Positions 43,192-52,996 of a stretch of 64,000 bases of DNA are shown piece by piece. Positions within the stretch are counted from its first letter, which is position 1, and each line of letters starts with the position of its first letter. The notes beneath the pieces are model-generated. The model searched no databases. It was not told where the DNA came from and saw only the letters and a list, made by a program, of their open reading frames with translations. Position numbers and translations under genes: made by a program. Origin of the DNA: Pseudophaeobacter leonis (GTDB taxonomy: Bacteria > Pseudomonadota > Alphaproteobacteria > Rhodobacterales > Rhodobacteraceae); contig NZ_MWVJ01000007.1 in NCBI RefSeq assembly GCF_002087335.1, forward strand, positions 31,045 through 95,044. The letters run 5' to 3'.

Positions 43192-44869
43192 ATGAGCATT
43201 CTTAAATTTGAAAACGTCTTCCAAAAGCTTTGGCCAGGGCACCAGTCGCATCGACGTCCTCAATGGCATTGACCTCGAGGTCGAAGACGGCGAGTTCGTG
43301 GCGATCCTCGGGTTTTCCGGCAGCGGCAAATCCACCCTGATGAACCTCATAGCCGGGCTGGAAAGCCCCGATAGCGGCACTGTCACCTTCAAGGGCCAGC
43401 CGATCACCGGCCCCGGCCCCGACCGCGGACTGGTGTTTCAGAGCTACTCCCTCATGCCCTGGCTGACAGTGGGCGGCAATGTGGGCCTTGCGGTGGATGC
43501 GGTTTTTCCAAACCTGTCAAAACCAGAACGGCAAGCCAAGATCGACCACTATGTCGGCATGGTCGGCCTGTCCCACGCCACCGCCCGCGGCCCGGCCGAG
43601 CTGTCAGGCGGCATGCGTCAGCGCGTCTCTGTTGCGCGGGCTCTGGCGATGAGTCCTGAAATGCTGCTGCTGGACGAGCCACTGAGTGCGTTGGACGCCC
43701 TGACGCGGGCCAATCTTGCCGATGAAATCCTCGACATTTGGGAGACGGATAAGAAAACCTGCATTCTGATCACCAATGACGAGGACGAGGCCATCTTTCT
43801 GGCCGACCGTATCATCCCGCTGAACCCTGACGGAACACTTGCGGCTCCTGTCACCGTCAACATCCCGCGCCCACGGGATCGCAGTGCGATGAATGACGAT
43901 GCGGTCTTTAAAGCCCTGCGGGCAAAGGTCACCAAATACCTGATGGATGTTGGTATTGCGTCAAAAATCGAAGAGACCCGTCGCCTGCCCGATGCCACTC
44001 CGATCCACGGTGTTCCGGCGGCGCTATCAGCGGCACAAAAAGGCACCCTGGCCGAACGCTATCTGGTGTTCTCACAGCTTCATAAGGTCTACCCAACCCC
44101 AAAGGGGCCGCTCACTGTGGTCGAAGATTTTGAGCTAAAGGTCAACAAGGGCGAGTTTATCAGCCTGATTGGCCATTCTGGCTGCGGCAAATCCACGGTT
44201 CTCACGATGGCTGCGGGTCTCAACCCGATCTCAAAAGGCGCGATCCGGCTGGATGGCAAACATATTGAGGGCGCCAACCCGGAGCGAGCCGTTGTCTTTC
44301 AGTCGCCGAACCTTTTCCCCTGGCTGACGGCCAAGGAAAACGTCGCCATCGGGGTCGCCAAGGTCTACCCCAACGCCTCGCAGGCCGAGCGTCAGGATGT
44401 GATCGAATACTACCTTGAACGGGTCGGCCTTGCGGACAGCATGGACAAACAGGCCTCCTCGATGTCCAACGGCATGCGCCAGCGCGTCGGCATTGCCCGT
44501 GCCTTTGCCCTGTCGCCCAAACTGCTGTTGCTTGATGAACCTTTTGGCATGCTCGACAGCCTCACCCGCTGGGAGCTGCAGGAGGTCCTGATGGAGGTCT
44601 GGTCGCGCACCAAGGTCACGGCAGTCTGTGTCACCCATGACGTCGATGAGGCCATTTTGCTGGCGGATCGCGTGGTGATGATGACCAACGGGCCGCAGGC
44701 AACAATTGGCAAGATTACCGAGGTCAACCTGCCCCGGCCCCGCACCCGCAAAGCGCTGCTGGAGCATCCGGACTACTACACCTATCGCGCCGAAGTGCTG
44801 AGCTTCCTTGAGGTATATGAGCACGGCGCCAAGCCAAAACCGAAACCCACAACCATTGCGGCGGAGTAA
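43192..44869 (+). CDS. nrtC: fused tandem ATPase of the nitrate transporter (one frameshift)
   Basis: About 558 residues carrying two complete ABC ATPase domains. The first has Walker A GFSGSGKST, signature LSGGMRQRVSVARAL and Walker B MLLLDEPLSALD. The second has GHSGCGKST, MSNGMRQRVGIARAF (SNG instead of SGG) and LLLLDEPFGMLD. Each domain ends in a short NrtD-like tail (VNIPRPRDR; VNLPRPRTR). The start MSILKFENVFQ is at 43192, 5 bases after nrtB. One extra A near 43224 breaks it from SFGQGTSRIDVL. In cyanobacterial NrtC/NrtD the two ATPases are separate proteins; here one polypeptide holds both. Confidence 0.88.
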
Positions 44870-44872
44870 GAC

Positions 44873-47298
44873 ATGACCCAGAAACTTGTTGTTATCGGTG
44901 CGGGCATGGCGTCAGGCCGCGTGCTGGAGCACCTCTTCGAGGCAAAGGCCGATTTTGACGTTACCCTGTTCAACGCCGAGGGACGCGGCAACTATAACCG
45001 CATCATGTTGTCACCGGTCCTGTCGGGGGACAAATCCTATGAGGATATCGTCACCCATGATGCGGATTGGTACGAGGAAAACGCGGTAACCTGCCACTTT
45101 GGCACCCATGTCACCGCCATCGACCGCGCAGCCAAAACTGTGACCAGCAGCCAGGGCACCGTCGCCTATGACAAACTGCTGATCGCCACCGGCTCGGCTC
45201 CCTTCATCATTCCGGTGCAGGGTAAGGATCTGCCCGGTGTGATCTACTATCGCGATCTCGATGACACCAATGCCATGATCGAGGCCGCTGAAAAAGGCGG
45301 TACGGCCGTGGTGATTGGGGGCGGCTTGCTGGGGCTTGAGGCTGCGGCGGGTCTGGCAGAAAGGGGGATGGATGTCACCGTGCTGCACCTGATGGGCCAC
45401 CTGATGGAACGCCAGCTTGACGAAGCAGCCGGTTTTTTGCTGCGCCGCGATCTGGAAAAGCGCGGCATCACCGTGAAATGCCGTGCGTCGACTGCGGCTA
45501 TTCTCGGCGAGGATAAGGTCGAAGGCGTCCTTCTGGAGGGCAACGAAGGGCTGGAGGCTGATCTTGTGGTCATGCCCGTCGGCATTCGCCCCGAGACCCG
45601 GCTGGCCACGGACGCGGGCCTTGAGGTTGCGCGCGGCGTTGAGGTTGGCGCCCAGCTGCAGACCTCTGACCCGGATATCTTTGCCGTTGGCGAATGTGTG
45701 GAATTCGACGGCCAGCTCTTTGGCCTGGTGGCGCCGCTCTATGATCAGGCAAAGGTTGTCGCCGAGACCCTGATGGAGCAACCGGCTGTTTTCACACCAA
45801 AAGAGCTGTCTACAAAACTAAAGGTCACCGGCTGTGATCTGTTCAGCGCCGGTGACTTTGCGAGCGGTGAGGGCCGCGAGGACATCGTGTTTCGCGACCC
45901 CGCGCGCGGCGTCTATCGCCGTCTGGTGATCGAAGACGACTGCATCATAGGTGCAGTAATGTATGGCGACACCACGGACAGCAACTGGTTCTTCGGCCTG
46001 ATCCGCGACAAGACAGATATATCCGAGATGCGCGATACGCTGATCTTTGGCCCGGCTTATCAGGGAGGGGGTGCCTTGGACCCGCTCTTAGCCGTTGCAG
46101 CCTTACCGCGTGATGCGGAAATCTGTGGCTGCAACGGCATTTGCAAAGGACAGATCGAAGACGCCATCGCCGCAGGTGCCACCGACCTCGGCGCGATACG
46201 CGCCACAACCAAGGCCTCGGGCTCCTGTGGTACCTGCACCGGACTGGTCGAGCAGGTTTTGGCGGTGACGCTAGGCGATGACTTTGTCATGCCCACCGCG
46301 CAGGGCATCTGTGCTGCACCGATATGACACATGAAGACGTGCGGCGCATGATCAAAAGCCAGAACCTGCACTCTATGCCAGCGGTCTGGCAGGCCTGCGG
46401 CTGGAAAACATCCTGCGGTTGCCACATCTGCCGCCCGGCGCTGAATTTCTATCTGCTGGCCGACTGGCCGCAGCAGTATCAGGATGATCCGCAAAGCCGT
46501 TTTGTCAACGAGCGCAAACACGCAAATATCCAGAAAGACGGCACATTCAGCGTTGTACCACGCATGTGGGGCGGCATCACCACCCCGGATGAGCTGCGCG
46601 CCATTGCTGATGCTGCGGACAAATTTGCGGTCCCAACCGTCAAGGTCACCGGCGGCCAGCGCATCGATCTTTTGGGCGTAAAGGGCGAAGATCTGCCTGC
46701 CATCTGGGATGACCTCAACAAGGCCGGCATGGTCTCGGGTCACGCCTATTCAAAGGGGCTGCGCACGGTGAAGACCTGCGTCGGCACCGATCATTGCCGC
46801 TTTGGCACCCAGGACAGCACTGGTCTTGGCATCAAGCTGGAAAAGACGCTGTGGGGATCCTGGACGCCGCATAAGCTCAAGCTTGGCGTGTCGGGCTGTC
46901 CGCGCAACTGCGCCGAGGCGACCTGCAAGGACATTGGCATCGTCTGCGTCGACAGCGGCTATCAGATCAGCATCGGGGGTGCGGCCGGCATGGACGTTCG
47001 CGAAACCACGCTGCTCTGTCAGGTGCCTACCGAAGAAGAGGTGATGGATGTGGTCAAGGCGGTGACGCAGTCCTACCGCGAGAACGCCAAATATCTCGAT
47101 CGCATCTACAAATGGATGGACAAGGTCGGGCGGGAGTGGATCCAGCAGCAAGTGGCTGATCTTGAAATCCGCGCAGCTCTGGTTGCGCGGTTCGAGCTGT
47201 CGCAGAGCATCTACCGCAAGGACCCCTGGGCAGAACATGTTGTCAAATCAGCCCCCTATGAGCCCCTTACCACCCTCACCCTGGAGGCCGCAGAATGA
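44873..47298 (+). CDS. nirB: assimilatory nitrite reductase large subunit (one frameshift)
   Basis: About 808 residues across one break. An N-terminal FAD/NAD(P)H oxidoreductase (VVIGAGMASGRVLEHLF; VVIGGGLLGLEAAAGLAERG) is followed by two BFD-like [2Fe-2S] segments (CGCNGICKGQI...CGTC and CGCHICRPAL). A C-terminal siroheme/[4Fe-4S] reductase domain ends it (TCVGTDHCRFGTQDS and GVSGCPRNCAEATCKD). It reduces nitrite to ammonium in the cytoplasm. One G is missing near 46311, where CGC-TDMTHEDVRRMI should be joined. The gene starts 3 bases after the transporter ATPase stop. Confidence 0.93.
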
Positions 47299-47628
47299 GC
47301 ACCTGGATCGACGTTGCAGCGCTTGATGCTGTGCCCCAACGCGGCGCCCGCCTGGTCAAAACCGCCCATGGCTGCGTGGCCGTGTTTCGCACCGCCGCAG
47401 ACGACATATGCGCTCGATAACGCCTGTCCGCACAAAAAGGGCCCCCTGGCCGATGGGATTGTGCATGGCAGCGCAGTCACCTGTCCGCTGCACAACTGGG
47501 TCATTTCGCTGGAAACAGGCACGGTCCAGGGCGCCGACGAGGGCCAGGTCGCAACCTATCCTGCAAAGGTCGCAGAGGGCCGTATCTATCTCGATGCGGC
47601 GTTCCTGATGCAAAGGACCCCGGCATGA
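47295..47628 (+). CDS. nirD: nitrite reductase small subunit (one frameshift)
   Basis: About 110 residues across one break. NirD is a Rieske-fold partner of NirB. MSTWIDVAALDAVPQRGARLVKTAHGCVAVFRT is followed, after one extra base near 47406, by YALDNACPHKKGPLADGIVHG and VTCPLHNWVISLETG. The CPH and CPLHNW segments retain Rieske-like Cys-His pairs, so this copy may bind a [2Fe-2S] cluster. Start and stop overlap nirB and nasA by 4 bases each. Confidence 0.9.
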
Positions 47629-50204
47629 GCCTGACGCGGACGGTCTGTCCCTACTGCGGTGTTGGCTGCGGCGTTCTGGCGGGGGCCGACGGCACCATCA
47701 AGGGCGACCCAGAGCATCCGGCAAATTTTGGCAGGCTCTGCTCAAAAGGGTCAGCGCTGGGCGAAACCATCGATCTTGAGGGGCGTCTGCTGGAACCTCA
47801 GATCCACGGGCGTGTCGCCAGCTGGGACGAGAGCCTTGATCTGATGGCGGATAAATTCAGCGCCGCCATCCGCGACCACGGCCCTGACAGCGTGGCGTTC
47901 TATGTCTCGGGGCAGTTGCTGACTGAAGACTACTATGTTGCCAATAAACTGATGAAGGGCTTCATAGGGGCGGCAAATATCGACACCAACTCAAGACTTT
48001 GCATGGCATCCTCGGTGGCTGGCCATAAACGGGCCTTCGGCACTGACACGGTGCCCGGCACCTATGCCGATCTGGAAGAGGCCGATCTCATCGTGCTGGT
48101 GGGGTCCAATCTGGCCTGGTGTCATCCGGTGTTGCATCAACGAATTGCGGCTGCAAAAGAGCGGCGTCCAGAGATGCGGATCGTCAATCTCGACCCGCGC
48201 AAAACCGCAACAACCGCCCTTGCCGACCAGCATCTGCGGATTGCGCCCGACGGCGACATTGCTCTTTTCAACGGGCTTCTGGCCCATTTGGCCGACACAG
48301 GCAGCCTTGATCACGACTACCTGCAAAACCACATCTCTGGCAGCCAATCCGCCGTGGAGCAGGCGCGTTTGGGAGAGCCACTGGAGAGTGGCCTGTCGCA
48401 GCAAGAGCTGGACCAGTTTTATACGCTTTGGGCGCGCACGGAAAAGGTCGTCACGGTCTATTCGCAGGGCGTCAACCAATCTGCCTGTGGCACCGACAAG
48501 GTCAACGCCATCCTGAATTGCCATCTCGCCACCGGGCGCATTGGCAGGCCTGGCTGCGGACCGTTCTCGGTAACCGGCCAGCCCAACGCCATGGGGGGAC
48601 GCGAGGTCGGCGGTATGGCCAATATGCTTGCCAACCATCTCGACATTGAAAACCCCGATCATCGCGCCAGCGTGCAGGAATTCTGGCAAAGCCCGACCAT
48701 CTGCACCCAGCCAGGGTTAAAGGCCGTCGACCTGTTTCAGGCCTGTGCCTCGGGCAAAATCAAAGCACTTTGGGTCATCTCCACCAACCCCGCCGTCAGC
48801 TTGCCCGATGCAGATGGCGTTGCCCAAGCCATTGCCTCGGTTCCGTTTGTGGTTGTCTCCGACATTATGGAGCGGACGGATACGGGCGATCTGGCGCATG
48901 TTTTGCTGCCCGCCACAGGCTGGGGCGAAAAGGACGGCACCGTCACCAACTCCGAGCGCCGTATCTCGCGCCAGCGTGCCTTTTTGCCTGCTCCCGGAGC
49001 GGCCCGGGCTGACTGGCAGATCATTTGCGATCTCGCCGCGCGCATGGGCTGGAAGGCGGCATTTGACTATGCCTCCCCAGCCGAGATTTTTGCCGAATAC
49101 GTGGCGCTTTCGGCAGCCACTCCGGATTTTTGCCGCGATCTGGATCTCAGCATCTTTGCCGATGCCGACTACGCCAACCTGATCCCGACGCAGTGGCCCC
49201 GCAATGAGCAACGCTTCTTCTCCAAGGGTCAGTTTTATCACCCCGACGGGAAGGGCCGCATGTTGGCAGTCTGTGCCCCCACGCCCGTGCAGCGCGCGGC
49301 GCTCTCGCTCAACACCGGACGCAATCGAGACCAGTGGCACACCATGACGCGCAGCGGCAAATCCCCCCGCCTTGGCGCCCATCTGGCCGAACCCTATGTT
49401 GAGATGCATCCCGATGACGCCGCAGGTGCGATGATCAAATCTGGCGACCTTGTGGACGTCCAGAACCCCTATGGGAAATCTGTGCTGCGGGCCCTGATCA
49501 CCGAGCGCACAGCAAAAGGACAGCTGTTTGCGCCGATGCACTGGACCCGGCAGCAGAGCAGTGCGGGCTGGGTGAACGCCTTGACCCCGCCTGTGGTGGA
49601 TCGCGTCTCGGGGCAACCCGCATCAAAGGTCTCTGCGGTCTCTGTGCGCAGGTTTGACGCCACATGGTTTGGCTTTGCCGCGTCAAAATATGCGCTGCGC
49701 CCGGATGGCGCCTATGGCGCGGTCGCGCGGTCTTTGACAGGCTGGCAGGGCGAATTCGCCGGGACCGAGTTGCCGCAGAACTGGCCGGACCATGCGCGCG
49801 CGCTGCTGAATGTGGGGCCCTGCGATGTCTCGCAGATGCAGGATCCCAATGGTCAGCTCACCCGACTGGCGTTTTATGAAGGCCCAACCCTGGTGGGGCT
49901 GTTTTTCGCAAGCCCGGCCCCTGTTGCGCTGGCCCGTAGTTTTGCGGTGTCGTTGATCGGCACCGCCACCCCGGCCCTGCAGGCGCTTGCCGGGCGCGCC
50001 GGAGCCGACCAGCCCGACCCTGGTGCCACGATCTGCGCCTGCATGAACGTCGGCATCAACACCCTGCGTCAGGCCATTTCTGCAGGTGCTACCAGCATAG
50101 AGGCGCTCAGTGCGGCCACCTGTGCCGGCACAAGTTGCGGCTCCTGCAAGCCCGAGCTCTCGAACCTGTTGAAGCATGCGCAAATGCCCATGGCTGCAGA
50201 ATGA
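47625..50204 (+). CDS. nasA: assimilatory nitrate reductase catalytic subunit
   Basis: An 859-residue molybdenum bis-MGD enzyme that reduces nitrate to nitrite in the cytoplasm. The N-terminal [4Fe-4S] ligands are in TVCPYCGVGCGVL (Cys8, 11, 15) and GRLCSKGSALG. The Mo-pterin domains include TNSRLCMASSVAGHKRAFGTD, whose Cys is the probable Mo ligand, and GTDKVNAILNCHLATGRIG. The C-terminus adds a BFD-like [2Fe-2S] domain (ICACMNVGINTLRQAI...CAGTSCGSC), seen in NasA types that receive electrons from NADH-linked partners or ferredoxin. No signal peptide. The frame is intact. It overlaps nirD and the next gene. Confidence 0.95.
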   Translation: MSLTRTVCPYCGVGCGVLAGADGTIKGDPEHPANFGRLCSKGSALGETIDLEGRLLEPQIHGRVASWDESLDLMADKFSAAIRDHGPDSVAFYVSGQLLTEDYYVANKLMKGFIGAANIDTNSRLCMASSVAGHKRAFGTDTVPGTYADLEEADLIVLVGSNLAWCHPVLHQRIAAAKERRPEMRIVNLDPRKTATTALADQHLRIAPDGDIALFNGLLAHLADTGSLDHDYLQNHISGSQSAVEQARLGEPLESGLSQQELDQFYTLWARTEKVVTVYSQGVNQSACGTDKVNAILNCHLATGRIGRPGCGPFSVTGQPNAMGGREVGGMANMLANHLDIENPDHRASVQEFWQSPTICTQPGLKAVDLFQACASGKIKALWVISTNPAVSLPDADGVAQAIASVPFVVVSDIMERTDTGDLAHVLLPATGWGEKDGTVTNSERRISRQRAFLPAPGAARADWQIICDLAARMGWKAAFDYASPAEIFAEYVALSAATPDFCRDLDLSIFADADYANLIPTQWPRNEQRFFSKGQFYHPDGKGRMLAVCAPTPVQRAALSLNTGRNRDQWHTMTRSGKSPRLGAHLAEPYVEMHPDDAAGAMIKSGDLVDVQNPYGKSVLRALITERTAKGQLFAPMHWTRQQSSAGWVNALTPPVVDRVSGQPASKVSAVSVRRFDATWFGFAASKYALRPDGAYGAVARSLTGWQGEFAGTELPQNWPDHARALLNVGPCDVSQMQDPNGQLTRLAFYEGPTLVGLFFASPAPVALARSFAVSLIGTATPALQALAGRAGADQPDPGATICACMNVGINTLRQAISAGATSIEALSAATCAGTSCGSCKPELSNLLKHAQMPMAAE

Positions 50205-51142
50205 CACTGGCGCCCTATGTCCGCATTGTTGCCCGGGGCAAGGGCCGTGCCCGTGCCTTGAACCTGCAAGAGGCGCAGGAGGCGATGACGCTGATCCTCT
50301 CGGGCACAGCAGAACCGGAGGCGATTGGTGCCTTACTGATGGTTTTGCGCCTGCGCGGTGAGGCGGATACCGAGATCGCAGGCTTCACAGCAGCCTTGCG
50401 CGCCTCTTGTGCGCCGCTTGCGGTCGCGGATCTCGACTGGCCCTGCTACGCGGCGGGGCGCACGCGGGGTGCGCCGTTTTTTGCCCTGGCGGCAAAACTG
50501 GTGGCACAGGCGGGGTATAGCGTGGCGCTGCATGGATGGAACTCACATCAAGCCGGTGCTGCAGATCTGCGCGCAACCTTGGAAAAGCTGCAGCTTGAGG
50601 GCGATGGGCTGACGTATTATCCGCTGGAGCAGCTCAGTACGGCTGCGTTTGATCTGCTAAAGTTGCGCGATACCTTTGGGTTGCGCAGTTGCATCAACAC
50701 TGTGCTGCGGATGTGGAACCCAATGGCGGCGCGGGGCTCGGTTCAGGGTGTGTTTCACCCGTCCTATCGCGGCTTGCAGTCCCGGGCAGCTGCTTTGTTG
50801 GGGGACCAGAATCTGACAGTGATCAAGGGAGGTGGCGGTGAGTTCGAGCGTCACCCAGCAAAAAAGACAGCTGTTTTTGGCCTCCGGTCCGGCCAGGAGC
50901 TGAACGAGGCCGCACCTGCGATGCTGAACGAGACCCGTCGCCTGCACGACACGGACCTCGCCTTTGATATTGCGTCAATCTGGAGCGGCTCAGTCGAAGA
51001 TCCCTTTGCGACCGCCACAATCACAGGCACCGCCGCATTGGCGCTTTGGACGCTAAAAGCCGCGCCGACACTGGAAGAGGCAACTACACTGGCAACCGAG
51101 CTCTGGCACCACCGCCAGTCTCAATCACGGAGAACGGGATGA
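50201..51142 (+). CDS. TrpD2-like (YbiB-type) glycosyl transferase family protein
   Basis: A 313-residue protein related to anthranilate phosphoribosyltransferase: an N-terminal helical domain with EAQEAMTLILSGTAEPEAIGALLMVLRLRGE, then GYSVALHGWNSHQ, LRDTFGLRSCINTVLRMWNPM and GVFHPSYRGLQ. The Gly-rich PRPP loop of TrpD is not conserved, which fits the TrpD2/YbiB branch, whose E. coli member binds nucleic acid. It overlaps nasA by 4 bases (ATGA). Such a gene is often seen in proteobacterial nas operons, but its role there is unknown to me. No tryptophan genes are near. Confidence 0.8.
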   Translation: MTLAPYVRIVARGKGRARALNLQEAQEAMTLILSGTAEPEAIGALLMVLRLRGEADTEIAGFTAALRASCAPLAVADLDWPCYAAGRTRGAPFFALAAKLVAQAGYSVALHGWNSHQAGAADLRATLEKLQLEGDGLTYYPLEQLSTAAFDLLKLRDTFGLRSCINTVLRMWNPMAARGSVQGVFHPSYRGLQSRAAALLGDQNLTVIKGGGGEFERHPAKKTAVFGLRSGQELNEAAPAMLNETRRLHDTDLAFDIASIWSGSVEDPFATATITGTAALALWTLKAAPTLEEATTLATELWHHRQSQSRRTG

Positions 51143-51317
51143 TTACTTTTCCACTGTTTTTGCAGCTGCAAGACCAAAGTTCCCTCATGGCCGAACGCCT
51201 GCGGGCAGGCATCAGCGCCAATTCGCAGCGGGTGTCTGGCAGGCCCCATGGCCCGGGTTGTTTGCACGGGTTTCGCGGCAGATCAATACGCAGCGACATT
51301 CGCGCGCCACGGCAAAC
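51139..51317 (+). pseudogene. probable N-terminal remnant of a siroheme synthase (one frameshift)
   Basis: An ATG overlapping the previous stop begins MITFPLFLQLQDQ, which resembles the FPIFLDL start of the precorrin-2 dehydrogenase domain of CysG. It then jumps to SSLMAERLRAGI, like the end of that domain. One base is missing near 51222; with it restored the frame joins the SUMT gene without a stop, giving a 335-residue product. About 100 residues of the NAD-binding domain are absent. So this is either a vestigial extension of the SUMT protein or a decayed fusion. Confidence 0.5.
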
Positions 51318-52145
51318 ATGATCAAAACCTCGGTTGAGACCGCCAACAGCGGGTTGGAAGCCCCAGGCTCTGTTGCCCTTGTTGGCGCCGGTCCCGGGTC
51401 AACAGATCTCATTACTCTGCGTGGCGTTCAGCGCCTGCAGCAGGCGGATGTGATCTTTTATGACCGTTTGATTGATCCCGCAGTTCTGGATCTCGCCAGA
51501 CGGGGGGCCGAGCGGATCTATGTCGGCAAGGCTCCGGGTTGTCATCACTGGCCGCAAGACAAGATTTCAGACGCACTGGTTGCCGTAGCCCGGCAGGGAA
51601 AGCGGGTGGTGCGTCTGAAATGTGGCGATCCCGGGGTTTTTGCCCGCGGCGCCGAGGAGGTTGACGCCTTGAGTGCGGCTGGCATTCCGTATGAAATTGT
51701 CCCGGGCGTGACAGCCGCCAGCGCAGCCTCGGCAGCCCTTGGCGGGTTCCTGACCGAGCGCGGCACCTGCGACAGATTGGTGTTGGCGACCGGGCAGTCA
51801 CAAACCGCAGGCAAGCCGCTCGATTGGATGTCATCGCTGCAGCCGGGCACACGTGTCGCGGGCTACATGGGGGTCGGCTCAGCCTCAAAGATCGCCCAGG
51901 CGCTGATTGAGGCCGACCTGGAGGACCAGGTCTCCATTGATATCGTGTCGCGGGCGCAGCAGTGTGATCAGGTGATCGCCCAGTGTCGCGCCTCTACACT
52001 GATGGAGACGATCAAAAGTCAATCAATCTCGAACCCGGCAATCCTGTTCCTGACCCGCCCCCATAGCACGCCGCATACCGCGCCCGACGCCGACAAGAGG
52101 TTGGAACATGCAACAACGGAACAGGTCAAATTGGCACCTGTTTAA
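51318..52145 (+). CDS. cobA: uroporphyrinogen-III C-methyltransferase (SUMT)
   Basis: A 275-residue SAM-dependent enzyme that methylates uroporphyrinogen III twice to precorrin-2, the entry to siroheme for NirB (and to cobalamin). The N-terminal loop is VALVGAGPGSTDLITLRGVQRLQQADVIFYDRL. Next come the KCGDPGVFARGAEE segment and VPGVTAASAASAALGGFLT, all SUMT signatures. I use the ATG at 51318; a continuous upstream extension is described separately. The precorrin-2 dehydrogenase/chelatase half needed for siroheme must come from another gene. It is the last gene of the nitrate cluster. Confidence 0.9.
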   Translation: MIKTSVETANSGLEAPGSVALVGAGPGSTDLITLRGVQRLQQADVIFYDRLIDPAVLDLARRGAERIYVGKAPGCHHWPQDKISDALVAVARQGKRVVRLKCGDPGVFARGAEEVDALSAAGIPYEIVPGVTAASAASAALGGFLTERGTCDRLVLATGQSQTAGKPLDWMSSLQPGTRVAGYMGVGSASKIAQALIEADLEDQVSIDIVSRAQQCDQVIAQCRASTLMETIKSQSISNPAILFLTRPHSTPHTAPDADKRLEHATTEQVKLAPV

Positions 52146-52362
52146 CGAGACCATGTCGCGCCGGATCCTGAGTCCCAAAGGCGCGCTGCTGAGCCAGCTG
52201 CAAAGGTGGACATGAAGGCAGAGGGCTGAAATCACGGAGTTGAAAGCACGGGCCTGAACACACGGGGCTGTGCAGCGACACCGTTAGCAAACGTAACGCA
52301 TCCGCCTTACACATGTGGCAATCACCTTGCGTTTAGCCCTGTTCCTGGTCTACCGCAGGGGC

Positions 52363-52842
52363 ATGGAATTACGATATCTTACCCCGCTCACCGCAAGCGA
52401 ACAAATCTCGCAAGGCCTTGATCAGGCGAAACCTATGGCGCTGGCTGACCGTGTTCGGTTCTCCGAACTGGATATTTTGCGTCATGTCAACAACAAGGCC
52501 TATCTGGGCTGGTTTGAGACCGCCCGTGTTTCGTATTTTGACCGGCTTTGTGCCAAGCACTTTAACGGCCTTCCTGCGCCGCGTTCGGTGCTGCGAAATG
52601 CCAATGTCCACTACAGGCGCGAAATGGTACTGGATGAGCCCTATATCACCACGGCCCGGGTCATTGCCTTTCGCAACACATCCTATGTTATGGAGCAACA
52701 AATCTGGTCAGGAGGGCTACGTGCCACGCTTGAGGCGGTCATGGTGCTGCGCAGTCCTGATGGCAGCGCGGGCTATCCGCTGCCAGAGACGCTGAAACAG
52801 CAATTCATTGACATTGACGGCGCCCGCCCCGATCAGGACTAA
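52363..52842 (+). CDS. acyl-CoA thioesterase-like hotdog protein
   Basis: A 159-residue 4HBT-type hotdog protein. RVRFSELDILRHVNNKAYLGWFETARVSYF near residues 29-58 holds the conserved Asp and the H-V-N-N-x-x-Y/Y-L pattern of the YbgC/FadM-like group. VHYRREMVLDEPYITTARV follows. I chose the ATG at 52363 after GCAGGGG; upstream codons add a hydrophobic stretch with no family match. It probably hydrolyses an acyl-CoA. It stands alone between the nas cluster and the convergent pgl gene. Confidence 0.83.
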   Translation: MELRYLTPLTASEQISQGLDQAKPMALADRVRFSELDILRHVNNKAYLGWFETARVSYFDRLCAKHFNGLPAPRSVLRNANVHYRREMVLDEPYITTARVIAFRNTSYVMEQQIWSGGLRATLEAVMVLRSPDGSAGYPLPETLKQQFIDIDGARPDQD

Positions 52843-52893
52843 GGCCGCGCGCTATGCTGGGCGTTCTTGGGCGCTGCAATGCCCTGGAATGCC

Positions 52894-52977
52894 TGCCTGA
52901 TAAAACCTGCCTGATAAAACCTGCCTGATAAAATCTGCCTGATAAAATCTGTCTGACAAAACTTGTCTGACAAAACC
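52894..52977. repeat. 14-bp tandem repeat array, six copies plus a partial
   Basis: Six direct copies of a 14-base unit TG(C/T)CTGA(T/C)AAAA(C/T)(C/T), then a seventh broken copy. Copies 1-2 are identical, 3-4 are identical, and 5-6 differ at one base, so the array grew by pair duplications. It lies between the thioesterase gene and the pgl stop, and no protein frame needs it. Confidence 0.9.
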
Positions 52978-52996
52978 TGTCTCGCAGTGAACCCGG

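Noticed and set aside
52894..52977. CRISPR array
   Set aside because: The 14-base units abut directly with no spacers, and no cas genes are present.
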